From the NCBI GenBank assembly GCA_007127275.1, contig SKZP01000581.1:1-5437 (forward strand): a DNA stretch of 5,437 bases, given 5' to 3'. Position 1 is the stretch's first letter. Each line of letters opens with the position of its first letter. The stretch comes from Planctomycetota bacterium (GTDB lineage: Bacteria > Planctomycetota > UBA8742 > SKZP01). The position numbers and the translations under genes are program-made. A model generated the notes under the pieces. That model was not told where the DNA came from. It worked only from the letters and a program-made list of their open reading frames with translations, and made no database searches. Of this stretch, positions 1 to 5,416 are shown in pieces.

Positions 1-895
1 CGTCGACAAAGGCGCCTCGCCGCATCTCCTCGTCATGACCGCCACGCCCATTCCTCGCACGCTCGCCTTGAGCGTATACGGGGAACTGGACGTGACGGTC
101 CTGCGCGAGCGCCCCCCAGGGCGCAAACCGGTGCGCACCGTCGTTGTGCAAACCGAGCCACACCGCGAGATGATCAACGAAAAGGAAGAAGGCGCCTGGC
201 GCTTCGTGCGGGACCGCCTTGCCGCGGGGGAGCGGGTGTACGTGATCTGCCCCGCGGTGCAAGAATCCACGGGGCGCGACATTGCCAACGTCACCGAAAC
301 CGTCGAGCTCGTGAGGGATCCGCGCCGCGCCGGGGGAGACGTTTCCGTAGGCGTGGTACATGGCGGCCTCTCCGGCGAGGCCAAGCAGGCCGCGCTGGGC
401 GCGTTCGCCCGCGGCGAGACGCGCTTGCTGGTGGCGAGCACAGTCGTCGAGGTCGGCGTGGACGTTCCCGCGGCGAGCGTAATGGTGATTCTGCAGGCGG
501 AGCAACTCGGACTGGGCCAATTGCATCAGCTGCGCGGCCGCATTGGCCGGCGCGCCGACGGCCCCGAGCCCGTGTGCCTGCTGCTGACGCCGCCGCCGGC
601 AACCGAGGAGGCCAAGGAGCGACTGCGCACCATACACGCCACCGACGACGGCTTCGCCATTGCGGAAAAAGATTTCCAACTGCGCGGCGCCGGCGAAATC
701 TTCGGCACTCGCCAAAGCGGCCTGCCGCGCTTGCGACTCGCCAGCTTGCACGACCATGCCCGGTTGTTGGAAACCGCCCGCGACGACGCCCGCATTGCGC
801 TCGCCGGTCAACGAATCACCACGGAAGAACTCACCACCTTCCTGCGCCGCCACTTCGGCGAAGATTTCACCATCATTGGCGAAAGCAGCGGGTGA
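1..895 (+). CDS. recG: ATP-dependent DNA helicase RecG, C-terminal part (5' end outside window)
   Basis: RecG is a superfamily 2 DNA translocase that reverses stalled replication forks and processes branched recombination intermediates. The reading frame enters at base 2, and 297 codons are visible before the TGA at 893-895. The frame opens inside helicase motif III: the visible protein starts with VDKGASPHLLVMTATPIPRT, the usual RecG TAT box. Motif IV follows (VYVICPAVQES). Motif V is LLVASTVVEVGVDVP (about bases 422-469) and motif VI is QLHQLRGRIGR (about 520-552). Next comes the RecG-specific translocation region, with DGFAIAEKDFQLRGAGEIFG and GTRQSG, which separates RecG from Mfd and PriA. 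The C-terminus ends normally, without a frameshift. The ATG at base 35 lies inside motif III and is not the start; the wedge domain and motifs I and II lie off the left edge. No partner gene is visible. The assignment is very secure. Confidence 0.97.
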   Translation, partial: VDKGASPHLLVMTATPIPRTLALSVYGELDVTVLRERPPGRKPVRTVVVQTEPHREMINEKEEGAWRFVRDRLAAGERVYVICPAVQESTGRDIANVTETVELVRDPRRAGGDVSVGVVHGGLSGEAKQAALGAFARGETRLLVASTVVEVGVDVPAASVMVILQAEQLGLGQLHQLRGRIGRRADGPEPVCLLLTPPPATEEAKERLRTIHATDDGFAIAEKDFQLRGAGEIFGTRQSGLPRLRLASLHDHARLLETARDDARIALAGQRITTEELTTFLRRHFGEDFTIIGESSG

Positions 896-1093
896 AAGCG
901 AAGGCGGTTGCTCGGCAGTGCCTCCCGGCAGATCCACGAGAGTCCCAGATCCAAAGCCTCCACTCTTTTCCGTACACCTTTCCTACCCCACCACTTGGCC
1001 AATTCACGCATACATATAAACACACACCATCTGGGCACGGTCAGCCCGCTTATGCGAAACGCGTATGTTTCTATTCTGTTCGTCGAGAGCCCG

Positions 1094-1137
1094 GAAAGCA
1101 GCGGAGGTAAAGCGCGACTTTTTTTTCCGCTTTTTTC
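1094..1137 (+). terminator. Possible T-rich terminator hairpin after recG
   Basis: Bases 1094-1105 can pair with 1126-1137 with one C-T mismatch (1099/1132) and one G-U pair. Inside, AAAG at 1109-1112 can pair with CTTT at 1118-1121 around a five-base loop. The 3' side has runs of eight Ts (1119-1126) and six Ts (1131-1136), which suits intrinsic termination. Against it, the stem is only moderately stable, part of the T tract lies within the stem, and the site is about 200 bases beyond the recG stop. Confidence 0.35.
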
Positions 1138-1219
1138 ATTGATTTCTTCCGGAGACCTTCAAACCCGCATTTTTCCGCCACTCTTTCATAACTCCCTTGA
1201 TGCAAACGGTTTACAAAGG

Positions 1220-1253
1220 CCGCGGAGTTGACGCTCGTATGACGCCTCCGCGG
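1220..1253. repeat. 8-bp GC dyad in the HU upstream region
   Basis: CCGCGGAG at 1220-1227 is exactly complementary to CTCCGCGG at 1246-1253, with an 18-base loop that contains a TGACG direct repeat. It could be an operator-like dyad or an RNA stem in a long HU leader. No T tract follows, so it does not look like a terminator. The function is unknown. Confidence 0.4.
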
Positions 1254-1498
1254 AAGCCCTGAATGTTTCGGGGGTCACGAGCAATTCTTGCTTGACTCAG
1301 CGAATTTGTGTGCAAGACTCTTACCAACACACCTACCGTATGTAGCGTGTGCCGAACATCTCGCCCGGTCGTCTCTCGGTGCGAAATCAGTTGTCGGTAT
1401 TCGCGTCAGACGTCATTCGGTGGAGCGAACGTTTCGGTTCTCTGTAGGTCGAAGGAACGTACCCCCCTCCAATTCGTGGCACCCCCCCTAACTTCGTG

Positions 1499-1506
1499 AG
1501 GTGGAG
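1499..1506 (+). promoter_or_regulatory. Strong Shine-Dalgarno for the HU gene
   Basis: The purine-rich AGGTGGAG sits just before the ATG at 1508 and matches the anti-Shine-Dalgarno well. It decides the start: an in-frame GTG at 1496 would put this site inside the coding sequence and add four residues (MRWS) that HU proteins do not have. Confidence 0.75.
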
Positions 1507-1507
1507 C

Positions 1508-1810
1508 ATGAACAAAGCGGAATTGATCGACGCCATGGTCGCCAACAAGAACGCCGGCTTCGAATCCAAGGCCCAGGCCGAGCGCGCCCTCGCCGCCGTG
1601 CTCGACGGCGTCAAGGACGGCCTGAAGAAGGACGGCAGCGTCCAACTGATTGGCTTTGGCACCTTCCAGGTCAAGGAGCGCGGGCCCCGTAAGGGACGCA
1701 ACCCGAAGACTGGCGAGGAAATGAAGATCCCGGCGAGCAAGTCGGTCGGCTTCAAGGTCGGCAAGGCCCTCAAGGATGCCGTGAGCACCAAGGGCAAGAA
1801 AAAGCGCTAG
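1508..1810 (+). CDS. HU/IHF-family nucleoid DNA-binding protein
   Basis: This is a small histone-like protein of 100 residues. Family members bind the DNA minor groove as dimers and bend or compact the nucleoid. The sequence shows the typical HU N-terminal helices (MNKAELIDAMVANKNAGFES, then a helix to about residue 40). The family signature is GFGTFQVKERGPRKGRNPKT at 49-68, containing the beta-arm motif RNP and the proline (Pro66) that intercalates between base pairs. The C-terminal helix is GFKVGKALKDAV. HU is usually about 90 residues; here about 8 extra residues form a lysine-rich tail (STKGKKKR). The ATG at 1508 is chosen for the Shine-Dalgarno directly before it. The gene stands alone: a 612-base spacer precedes it and the convergent patatin gene lies downstream. 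HU and IHF subunits cannot be separated safely by eye; the generic hup-type call fits best. Confidence 0.95.
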   Translation: MNKAELIDAMVANKNAGFESKAQAERALAAVLDGVKDGLKKDGSVQLIGFGTFQVKERGPRKGRNPKTGEEMKIPASKSVGFKVGKALKDAVSTKGKKKR

Positions 1811-2042
1811 CAAGCAGGGCGAGAGCACCCGCACGCACGCAAGTACAGCACCGCACCCGCAACGACCGACAACGCAGTTCGCGAACGCAACCGCCGGCGC
1901 CTTCCGTAGCTTGCTGCAAGGCGCCGGCTGGTATTTGGGCACCTGCCCGTTCCACCTCCTCCCCCGCGAGGTCGCTCCGTCTGCAGGCTGGGGGTACGCC
2001 ACACAACAACGGAAACGTACGAAGCCGTTGGCTCCGGCTGCG
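1811..2042. other. Convergent spacer between the HU and patatin genes
   Basis: This is 232 bases between the 3' ends of two convergent genes, with no protein-like frame. It contains a small perfect palindrome, GTTCGCGAAC at 1877-1886, just before the strong stem-loop at 1893-1928. The rest shows nothing I can name. Confidence 0.6.
1893..1928. terminator. Perfect 11-bp stem-loop between convergent genes, possible two-way terminator
   Basis: GCCGGCGCCTT at 1893-1903 is exactly complementary to AAGGCGCCGGC at 1918-1928. The 14-base loop can pair further (GTAGC with GCTGC allowing one G-U). The position, 83 bases after the HU stop and about 115 bases after the patatin stop, suits a shared terminator for both strands. 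Neither side is followed by a clear U tract, so rho-independent action is uncertain. It could instead protect mRNA 3' ends. Confidence 0.5.
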
Positions 2043-3374
2043 TCACTCGTTCGCGGCCAGGTCCCCCGGCGCAAGGCCTTCCGCGCGGGCGGTCGTGCTG
2101 CTGCCGTTGCCCGAGGCCGGTGGGCTCGGCGACGTAGCGGGACGTGACGTCGTGATGCTGTATGGCGTCGCTGACCGCGTCGTCGGCCGAGGGGCGAGTG
2201 TTCGCGGCACGAGGGATTGCCCTCGCGTAAGCCACCACGTGCGCAGCTTCTCTTCCGCGTCGGCGTTGCCGCGGTCGAACGCCTCGCGCATTTGCTCGGG
2301 AATGAACTCGAGCGAATGCCGGATGCCGAGGTCGTCGGGCTGAAAGTCAATGAACTCATACGGCTTGTCGCAGCCTTTGCCGTGCGAAAGAAAGTCCCGA
2401 ACCGGCTTGGGAAACTCCTCGCATAATTTCCGCCACGCCTCTGGCCCGAGCTCGCTCTCGACTTTTCGCTGGCAGCGCAAAAGGCTCTCGACGAAATTCG
2501 CGCGCGACTTGTCGCTCGCGCCGACATTGAAGCCGAGCAAGTCCACCGTGCGCATCAACTGATCCATGATGCTCTTGAAACGACTCTCCATCGGTGCGAC
2601 CACCGGCGGATCCAGCAGCACCGTGACAATCACGTCGATCTCCTCGGCGTGCGGGGCGAGCATGATCGGATCCAACGGCAGCTTCTCCTGCAAGCCGCCG
2701 TCACAGTGCACGTGCTTCGGTCCGTCGAGCAGAAAGCGGTTGTCGCGCAACTCGGGCAACTCGACGAGATCCATCAGAATCGGCTGATTCGACGAGGCGA
2801 GCAGCGACTCGCGCAACAGCTCGGGCGACATGTTCTCAATGCGGTTGGTCAACGTGACCGTCGTCCCCTTGTTGAGGTTCACCGCCGAGTAGCCAATCTC
2901 CAGGCGCTCCTGCAACTCGAGCAGTTGCGCAAAGCCCGCGTAGTCCTCCCCCATCAGGCCGTCAATCACCCGCCGCAACGGCTTCGTGTTGTAGAGATAC
3001 GGCGGGCCAAAGGCGATGCACGCCGCGAGCACCGGCACAATGTTCCGGCCGCTGACCTCGTAGAGCAGGTGATGGCTCGGCGCAATAATGTCCGGGGTGC
3101 GCACGTTGCGGTACGTCTCGGCAAGTTCCTCGAAGCGGCCAAGGCCCATCAACGACGCGACAAGTGCGCCGGTACTGACGCCGTGGATGGCCTTGACGTT
3201 GCTCAAGCGCGAGTCAATCACCCCGAGGCGGTGAAAACCATAGGCGAGCCCCGCCGTGTAGGCGCCTGCCGAGCCGCCGCCGCTGAAGGCAAAGGCGTAC
3301 TGGAAACAAGACAGCCGCTCGGCCATCTCGCCGGAGAACGAGTGACCGGGAGTGTTTGGAAGTGACGACGACAT
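2043..3374 (-). CDS. Patatin-like phospholipase family protein
   Basis: This is a predicted serine hydrolase of the patatin family, whose members use a Ser-Asp dyad to release fatty acids from lipids. With the chosen start it is 443 residues. The oxyanion-hole loop is SGGGSAGAYTAG at 31-42. The nucleophile elbow is GVSTG at 65-69 (Ser67). The catalytic Asp lies in CDGG, Asp225 in DGG 225-227. All catalytic elements are present, so it is probably active; the substrate is unknown. No convincing signal peptide or membrane helix is seen, suggesting a cytoplasmic or peripheral protein. Residues from about 388 to the end are Pro/Ser/Thr/Arg-rich and probably disordered. The ATG at 3374 is chosen because AAAGG lies eight bases before it; a GTG at 3458 would add 28 non-patatin residues. 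It is convergent with the HU gene and divergent from coaB, and appears to be transcribed alone. Confidence 0.92.
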   Translation of the reverse strand: MSSSLPNTPGHSFSGEMAERLSCFQYAFAFSGGGSAGAYTAGLAYGFHRLGVIDSRLSNVKAIHGVSTGALVASLMGLGRFEELAETYRNVRTPDIIAPSHHLLYEVSGRNIVPVLAACIAFGPPYLYNTKPLRRVIDGLMGEDYAGFAQLLELQERLEIGYSAVNLNKGTTVTLTNRIENMSPELLRESLLASSNQPILMDLVELPELRDNRFLLDGPKHVHCDGGLQEKLPLDPIMLAPHAEEIDVIVTVLLDPPVVAPMESRFKSIMDQLMRTVDLLGFNVGASDKSRANFVESLLRCQRKVESELGPEAWRKLCEEFPKPVRDFLSHGKGCDKPYEFIDFQPDDLGIRHSLEFIPEQMREAFDRGNADAEEKLRTWWLTRGQSLVPRTLAPRPTTRSATPYSITTSRPATSPSPPASGNGSSTTARAEGLAPGDLAANE

Positions 3375-3382
3375 GGCCAGTA

Positions 3383-3387
3383 CCTTT
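3383..3387 (-). promoter_or_regulatory. Shine-Dalgarno supporting the patatin ATG start
   Basis: Read on the minus strand, AAAGG lies eight bases before the ATG whose first base is 3374. This favours that start over upstream in-frame GTG (3458) and ATG (3443) codons, whose extra residues do not resemble a patatin N-terminus. Confidence 0.5.
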
Positions 3388-3695
3388 GGGAGATTGCCAT
3401 CTAGAGCGGGTCGAGACGAGGCCCGAAGCACCAAACGGCGCATGGCGTCGTGCAGCACGTCCGACAGGGCCGGGTATGCTGCGCGCAGCCGCAGGGCGCC
3501 GTCCAGGCATGTACGCCGCGGTCAAGCGTTGGTTGCCGCGGCCGCTCTTGCAGACAGCGAAACGGCGAAACGACGACCGCCGCTTGTGTCCTAGCTTGCT
3601 TGCGTGTTCGCGTTTGACCGCTTCACTCACTCGGCCCGCCTCACCAGCGTGCGTGCATTCTCGTGCACTGCCTCTGCGGTGAGCGTCCGTCGAAC

Positions 3696-3720
3696 GGCGC
3701 ACAACGAAATTCGGTGCGCC
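3696..3720. repeat. 7-bp perfect hairpin upstream of the patatin gene
   Basis: GGCGCAC at 3696-3702 is exactly complementary to GTGCGCC at 3714-3720. The loop contains a further CGA/TCG pairing. No T tract follows on either strand. It lies about 320 bases upstream of the patatin start. The function is unknown. Confidence 0.4.
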
Positions 3721-3765
3721 CGCTTTCATACAGGTACGGCCCAACGTTGCCAGCGCCGCGAGAAC

Positions 3766-3794
3766 GTCTCGACAACCGAGAAAGTCTCGACAAC
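3766..3794 (+). repeat. Two copies of an 11-base direct repeat, period 18
   Basis: GTCTCGACAAC occurs exactly at 3766-3776 and again at 3784-3794. An 18-base period puts the copies slightly under two helical turns apart, so a paired protein-binding site is possible. A chance local duplication is equally plausible. Confidence 0.45.
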
Positions 3795-3899
3795 GGCGCG
3801 GCTGGCCGCACGTGTAAAGTGTATCACAACCTTCGCCGACTTGCGTCGCAAAGTCATGCGTCGCGGCCGACGTGAGGCACGACGAAGGAAGGTGCCGGC

Positions 3900-3960
3900 C
3901 TACAAGCCCACGGGCTTCGCCCCGTGGGTCATACCCACGAATCCGAGGTCACCCACGGAC
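3900..3960 (+). repeat. 61-base palindromic repeat, copy 1
   Basis: This copy starts CTACAAGCCCACGGGC and ends GAGGTCACCCACGGAC. It matches copy 2 (4031-4091) at 58 of 61 positions by direct comparison. CCCACGGG at 3907-3914 pairs with CCCGTGGG across a six-base loop. The same right arm, as GTGGGT, can instead pair with ACCCAC three bases later or with the final ACCCACGG, so three alternative stems compete. This looks like a dispersed, REP-like extragenic repeat; no coding role is evident. Confidence 0.85.
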
Positions 3961-4030
3961 TGCATGCGAAGCGTGCGCCGGCGCCGTGCGTTGCAGCAGC
4001 ACAGCGGCATCGGAAAGGTTGCACGCAACC

Positions 4031-4091
4031 CTACAAGCCCACGGGCTGCGGCCCGTGGGTCAAACCCACGAATCCGAGGTCACCCACGGAC
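4031..4091 (+). repeat. 61-base palindromic repeat, copy 2
   Basis: This is the same unit as copy 1, in the same orientation, starting 131 bases later. Its first stem is one pair longer (CCCACGGGC with GCCCGTGGG, TGCG loop) because two of the three differences lie in the loop region. The 70 bases between the copies do not repeat, although the bases just before each copy (GGAAGGTGC versus GGAAAGGTTGC) are loosely alike, so the duplicated unit may once have been longer. Confidence 0.85.
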
Positions 4092-4202
4092 AAGGGTGCG
4101 TCGCGGAAACCACGATCGACGCGCCCTTTGGGCGAGCACGGAGGCCCGCCGTGCGAAATTGTGGTTGCTCGCACTTCGTTCGAGTTCGTCCACCGCCTCC
4201 TG

Positions 4203-4376
4203 GTGTTGTGTCGTGGCTACATCTTCGGGTCGAGCGCGACGAGCGAAACGTGTGCGAGGCGGAGAAAGGTGAGCCGCGCAGGCGTGCCATTTGACACAGT
4301 GAGTAGCGCAACCGACGACAACGAAGCACAGTCGAGCGCAGGTGCTCGACCCGAAGATGTAGCGATGACACAACAC
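4203..4376. mobile_element. 174-base element bounded by 33-bp inverted repeats (MITE-like)
   Basis: Bases 4203-4235 and the reverse complement of 4344-4376 agree at 31 of 33 positions; both begin GTGTTGTGTC and end CTACATCTTCGGGTCGAGC. The two differences lie at positions 11 and 13 of the arm. Sequence similarity stops outside the arms. The 108-base interior encodes no transposase. A short element with terminal inverted repeats and no gene fits a MITE, meaning a non-autonomous transposon remnant. No clear target-site duplication is visible at the two flanks. A structured RNA element or regulatory dyad is an alternative. Its right end lies 48 bases before coaB, and a TTGACA hexamer at 4291-4296 inside it points toward coaB but lacks a good -10 box. 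Confidence 0.55.
4331..4350 (+). repeat. Nested 7-bp hairpin at inner end of the right arm
   Basis: GTCGAGC at 4331-4337 pairs exactly with GCTCGAC at 4344-4350 across a six-base loop. GCTCGAC is also the inner end of the right arm, so it can pair either locally or with GTCGAGC at 4229-4235 in the left arm. Confidence 0.5.
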
Positions 4377-4414
4377 TTGCTCAAGAGAACCTCCCCGACT
4401 TCGCGCAACAGAGC

Positions 4415-4419
4415 TGAGG
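4415..4419 (+). promoter_or_regulatory. Shine-Dalgarno for coaB
   Basis: TGAGG lies five bases before the ATG at 4425. It decides the start, because the frame is open far upstream (to before 3924) and would otherwise permit an artefactual N-terminal extension through the repeats. Confidence 0.65.
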
Positions 4420-4424
4420 CATTC

Positions 4425-5084
4425 ATGCCACGCGTGCTTCTCACCGCCGGGCCGACCCGCGAGTATCTTGATGCGGTGCGCTACCTCTCCAACCGCAGCA
4501 GCGGGCGCATGGGTGTCGCCCTGGCACGCGCCTTCGCCGCACAGGGGGCCACGGTAACGCTCGTCGCCGGGCCGTGCGAAGTGGCCCTGCCACGAGGCGG
4601 CGAGGCAGGCATCGCGGAGGTGGTCGAAGTGGTCAGCGCGGCCGAGATGTACGACGCCGTCGCCTCCCGCTTCGCCGCCTGCGACATCTTCGTCGCCGCC
4701 GCGGCGGTCGCCGACTACAAGCCCGCCGAGCGCCTCGAAGGCAAGCGCAAGAAGGAAGCCGCCGGCGGCAACCACTGGACGCTCGAGCTGGTCCCCACCG
4801 CGGACATCCTCCTCGAGATGGGAAAGCGCAAGGGTCCGCGCCAAACCGTCGTCGGCTTCGCCCTCGAAGCGCACGACGCACTGGCCAATGCCAACGCGAA
4901 ACGCGAGCGCAAGCGCTGCGACTTGATCGTGTTGAACAGCCCCGCCAACTTCGGCGACGCCGCCGACACCCTCACCCTGTTGGACGACACCGGCAAGGTG
5001 CGCCGCCAAATCAACGAGCCGAGCAAAGAATCCGCCGCAGCTGCACTCGTCGAAGAAATTCTTTCCCACCGTCACGCGACGTAA
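4425..5084 (+). CDS. coaB: Phosphopantothenate-cysteine ligase (stand-alone CoaB domain)
   Basis: CoaB joins cysteine to 4'-phosphopantothenate, using CTP in most bacteria, to give phosphopantothenoylcysteine in coenzyme A synthesis. The 219-residue protein begins with the family's nucleotide-binding Rossmann start, VLLTAGPTREYLDAVRYLSN, then SSGRMG (25-30). AAAVADYKP spans 92-100, followed by GKRKK (106-110) and VVGFALEA. By recall of E. coli Dfp, the functionally important R206, N210, A275 and K289 correspond here to R19, N23, A93 and K107. In most bacteria CoaB is the C-terminal half of a CoaBC fusion of about 400 residues; here the N-terminal flavin-dependent decarboxylase (CoaC) half is absent. 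The protein starts cleanly at the CoaB domain, so this looks like a separate gene and not a truncation. No coaC is in this window. The ATG at 4425 fits both the domain boundary and the Shine-Dalgarno. Confidence 0.94.
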   Translation: MPRVLLTAGPTREYLDAVRYLSNRSSGRMGVALARAFAAQGATVTLVAGPCEVALPRGGEAGIAEVVEVVSAAEMYDAVASRFAACDIFVAAAAVADYKPAERLEGKRKKEAAGGNHWTLELVPTADILLEMGKRKGPRQTVVGFALEAHDALANANAKRERKRCDLIVLNSPANFGDAADTLTLLDDTGKVRRQINEPSKESAAAALVEEILSHRHAT

Positions 5085-5238
5085 GACGCCGGCAAAAAAT
5101 CGAGGCCGAACAGAGCGTCAGGAGCGAGGATGGCCCCATTCGCGACACCCCCCTCGCCGTAGAGGCCGCTTCAGACCGTGGCTGCCTCGCCCCGAACCCG
5201 TCCCCGAACATTCTCCGCAAATTTCTTGCACTACGCTC

Positions 5239-5267
5239 TTGACGTCGCCCAAAGCACTCACTATGCT
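5239..5267 (+). promoter_or_regulatory. Sigma70-like promoter candidate P1
   Basis: TTGACG (5239-5244) and TATGCT (5262-5267) are separated by exactly 17 bases. They match the consensus at five and four of six positions. The predicted transcription start is near 5274. Confidence 0.5.
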
Positions 5268-5273
5268 TCCCGA

Positions 5274-5303
5274 CCCTCGCCGAGGAACACACCTTCGGCA
5301 GGG
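5274..5303 (+). repeat. Stem-loop at the predicted P1 start
   Basis: CCCT-GCCGAGG (5274-5285, with one bulged C at 5278) pairs with CCTTCGGCAGGG (right arm 5293-5303) to give 11 pairs, including one G-U, around a seven-base loop. It begins where a P1 transcript would start, so it could be a 5' mRNA stem-loop or an operator dyad. No T run follows. Confidence 0.5.
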
Positions 5304-5362
5304 AATACAGCGCAAGGGCACGGTGTTAGAACGTAGGAGCGCGTCTTTACCGCAGCACGTTC

Positions 5363-5391
5363 TTGACAACGCCGGTCGTTGAAAGTAGAGT
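5363..5391 (+). promoter_or_regulatory. Sigma70-like promoter candidate P2
   Basis: A perfect TTGACA (5363-5368) is followed after exactly 17 bases by TAGAGT (5386-5391), which matches the -10 consensus at four of six positions. The predicted start is near 5398. It probably drives a gene beyond the right edge. Confidence 0.6.
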
Positions 5392-5399
5392 CGAGCGTG

Positions 5400-5416
5400 G
5401 ATGGGTATCGCCCATC
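5400..5416 (+). repeat. Stem-loop at the predicted P2 start
   Basis: GATGGG at 5400-5405 pairs with CCCATC at 5411-5416 around a five-base loop. It lies at the 5' end of a predicted P2 transcript and just before GAGGTG at 5421-5426. Confidence 0.45.

Larger units (their letters stand above)
896..1507. other. Long recG-HU spacer, no gene supported
   Basis: This is 612 bases with no open frame resembling a protein. Base composition shifts from GC-rich coding sequence to mixed, A+T-richer sequence, with T runs near 1119-1136. I searched for tRNA, SRP RNA, tmRNA and protein-like patterns and found none that held up. It contains a T-rich hairpin (1094-1137), a GC dyad (1220-1253) and a TATAAA hexamer at 1015-1020 without a well-spaced -35 box. 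TTGACT at 1292-1297 also lacks a convincing -10 box. The HU promoter must lie here or upstream, so HU may have an unusually long mRNA leader, but the start cannot be placed by eye. Confidence 0.6.
3375..4424. other. Gene-poor divergent spacer with repeat cluster
   Basis: This is 1,050 bases between the patatin and coaB starts. Long frames cross it, but their translations are Arg/Pro/Ser-rich, follow the repeats and match no family, so I call no gene. The left half (3375-3899) has a 7-bp hairpin (3696-3720), a short tandem repeat (3766-3794) and a possible minus-strand extended -10 (TGATACACT, plus coordinates 3818-3826) with no good -35 box. The right half holds two 61-base palindromic repeats and a 174-base inverted-repeat element. 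Two smaller hairpins lie at 4122-4134 (CGCCC/GGGCG) and 4136-4154 (GCACGG/CCGTGC). Confidence 0.65.

Noticed and set aside
1080..1118. SRP RNA-like string (CCCGGAA followed by AGCAGC) in the recG-HU spacer
   Set aside because: The GGAA tetraloop lacks the required flanking GG/CC helix, and the conserved asymmetric loop is not formed; no flanking long helix is seen.
1406..2527. Long minus-strand frame covering the HU gene and part of the patatin gene
   Set aside because: It overlaps two confidently identified genes, and its translation is Arg/Ala-rich without recognisable motifs.
2649..3365. Plus-strand frame of 238 codons opposite the patatin gene
   Set aside because: It is antisense to a gene with intact patatin catalytic motifs and has no resemblance to a known protein.
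3900..4091. CRISPR array
   Set aside because: There are only two copies, the 61-base unit is too long, and the 70-base gap is unlike a spacer. No cas gene is present.
4291..4322. Promoter for coaB inside the inverted-repeat element
   Set aside because: TTGACA at 4291-4296 is perfect, but no acceptable -10 box lies 16-18 bases downstream, so it is only mentioned and not called.
3924..4424. Open frame running from 3924 in frame into coaB, suggesting a longer or fused protein
   Set aside because: The upstream translation follows the palindromic repeats and the inverted-repeat element, shows no CoaC features, and the CoaB domain starts exactly at the ATG at 4425 with its own Shine-Dalgarno.
4080..5075. 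Long minus-strand frame opposite coaB
   Set aside because: It is the antisense of a clearly recognisable CoaB; its translation has no family features and spans the repeat element. High G+C favours such shadow frames.
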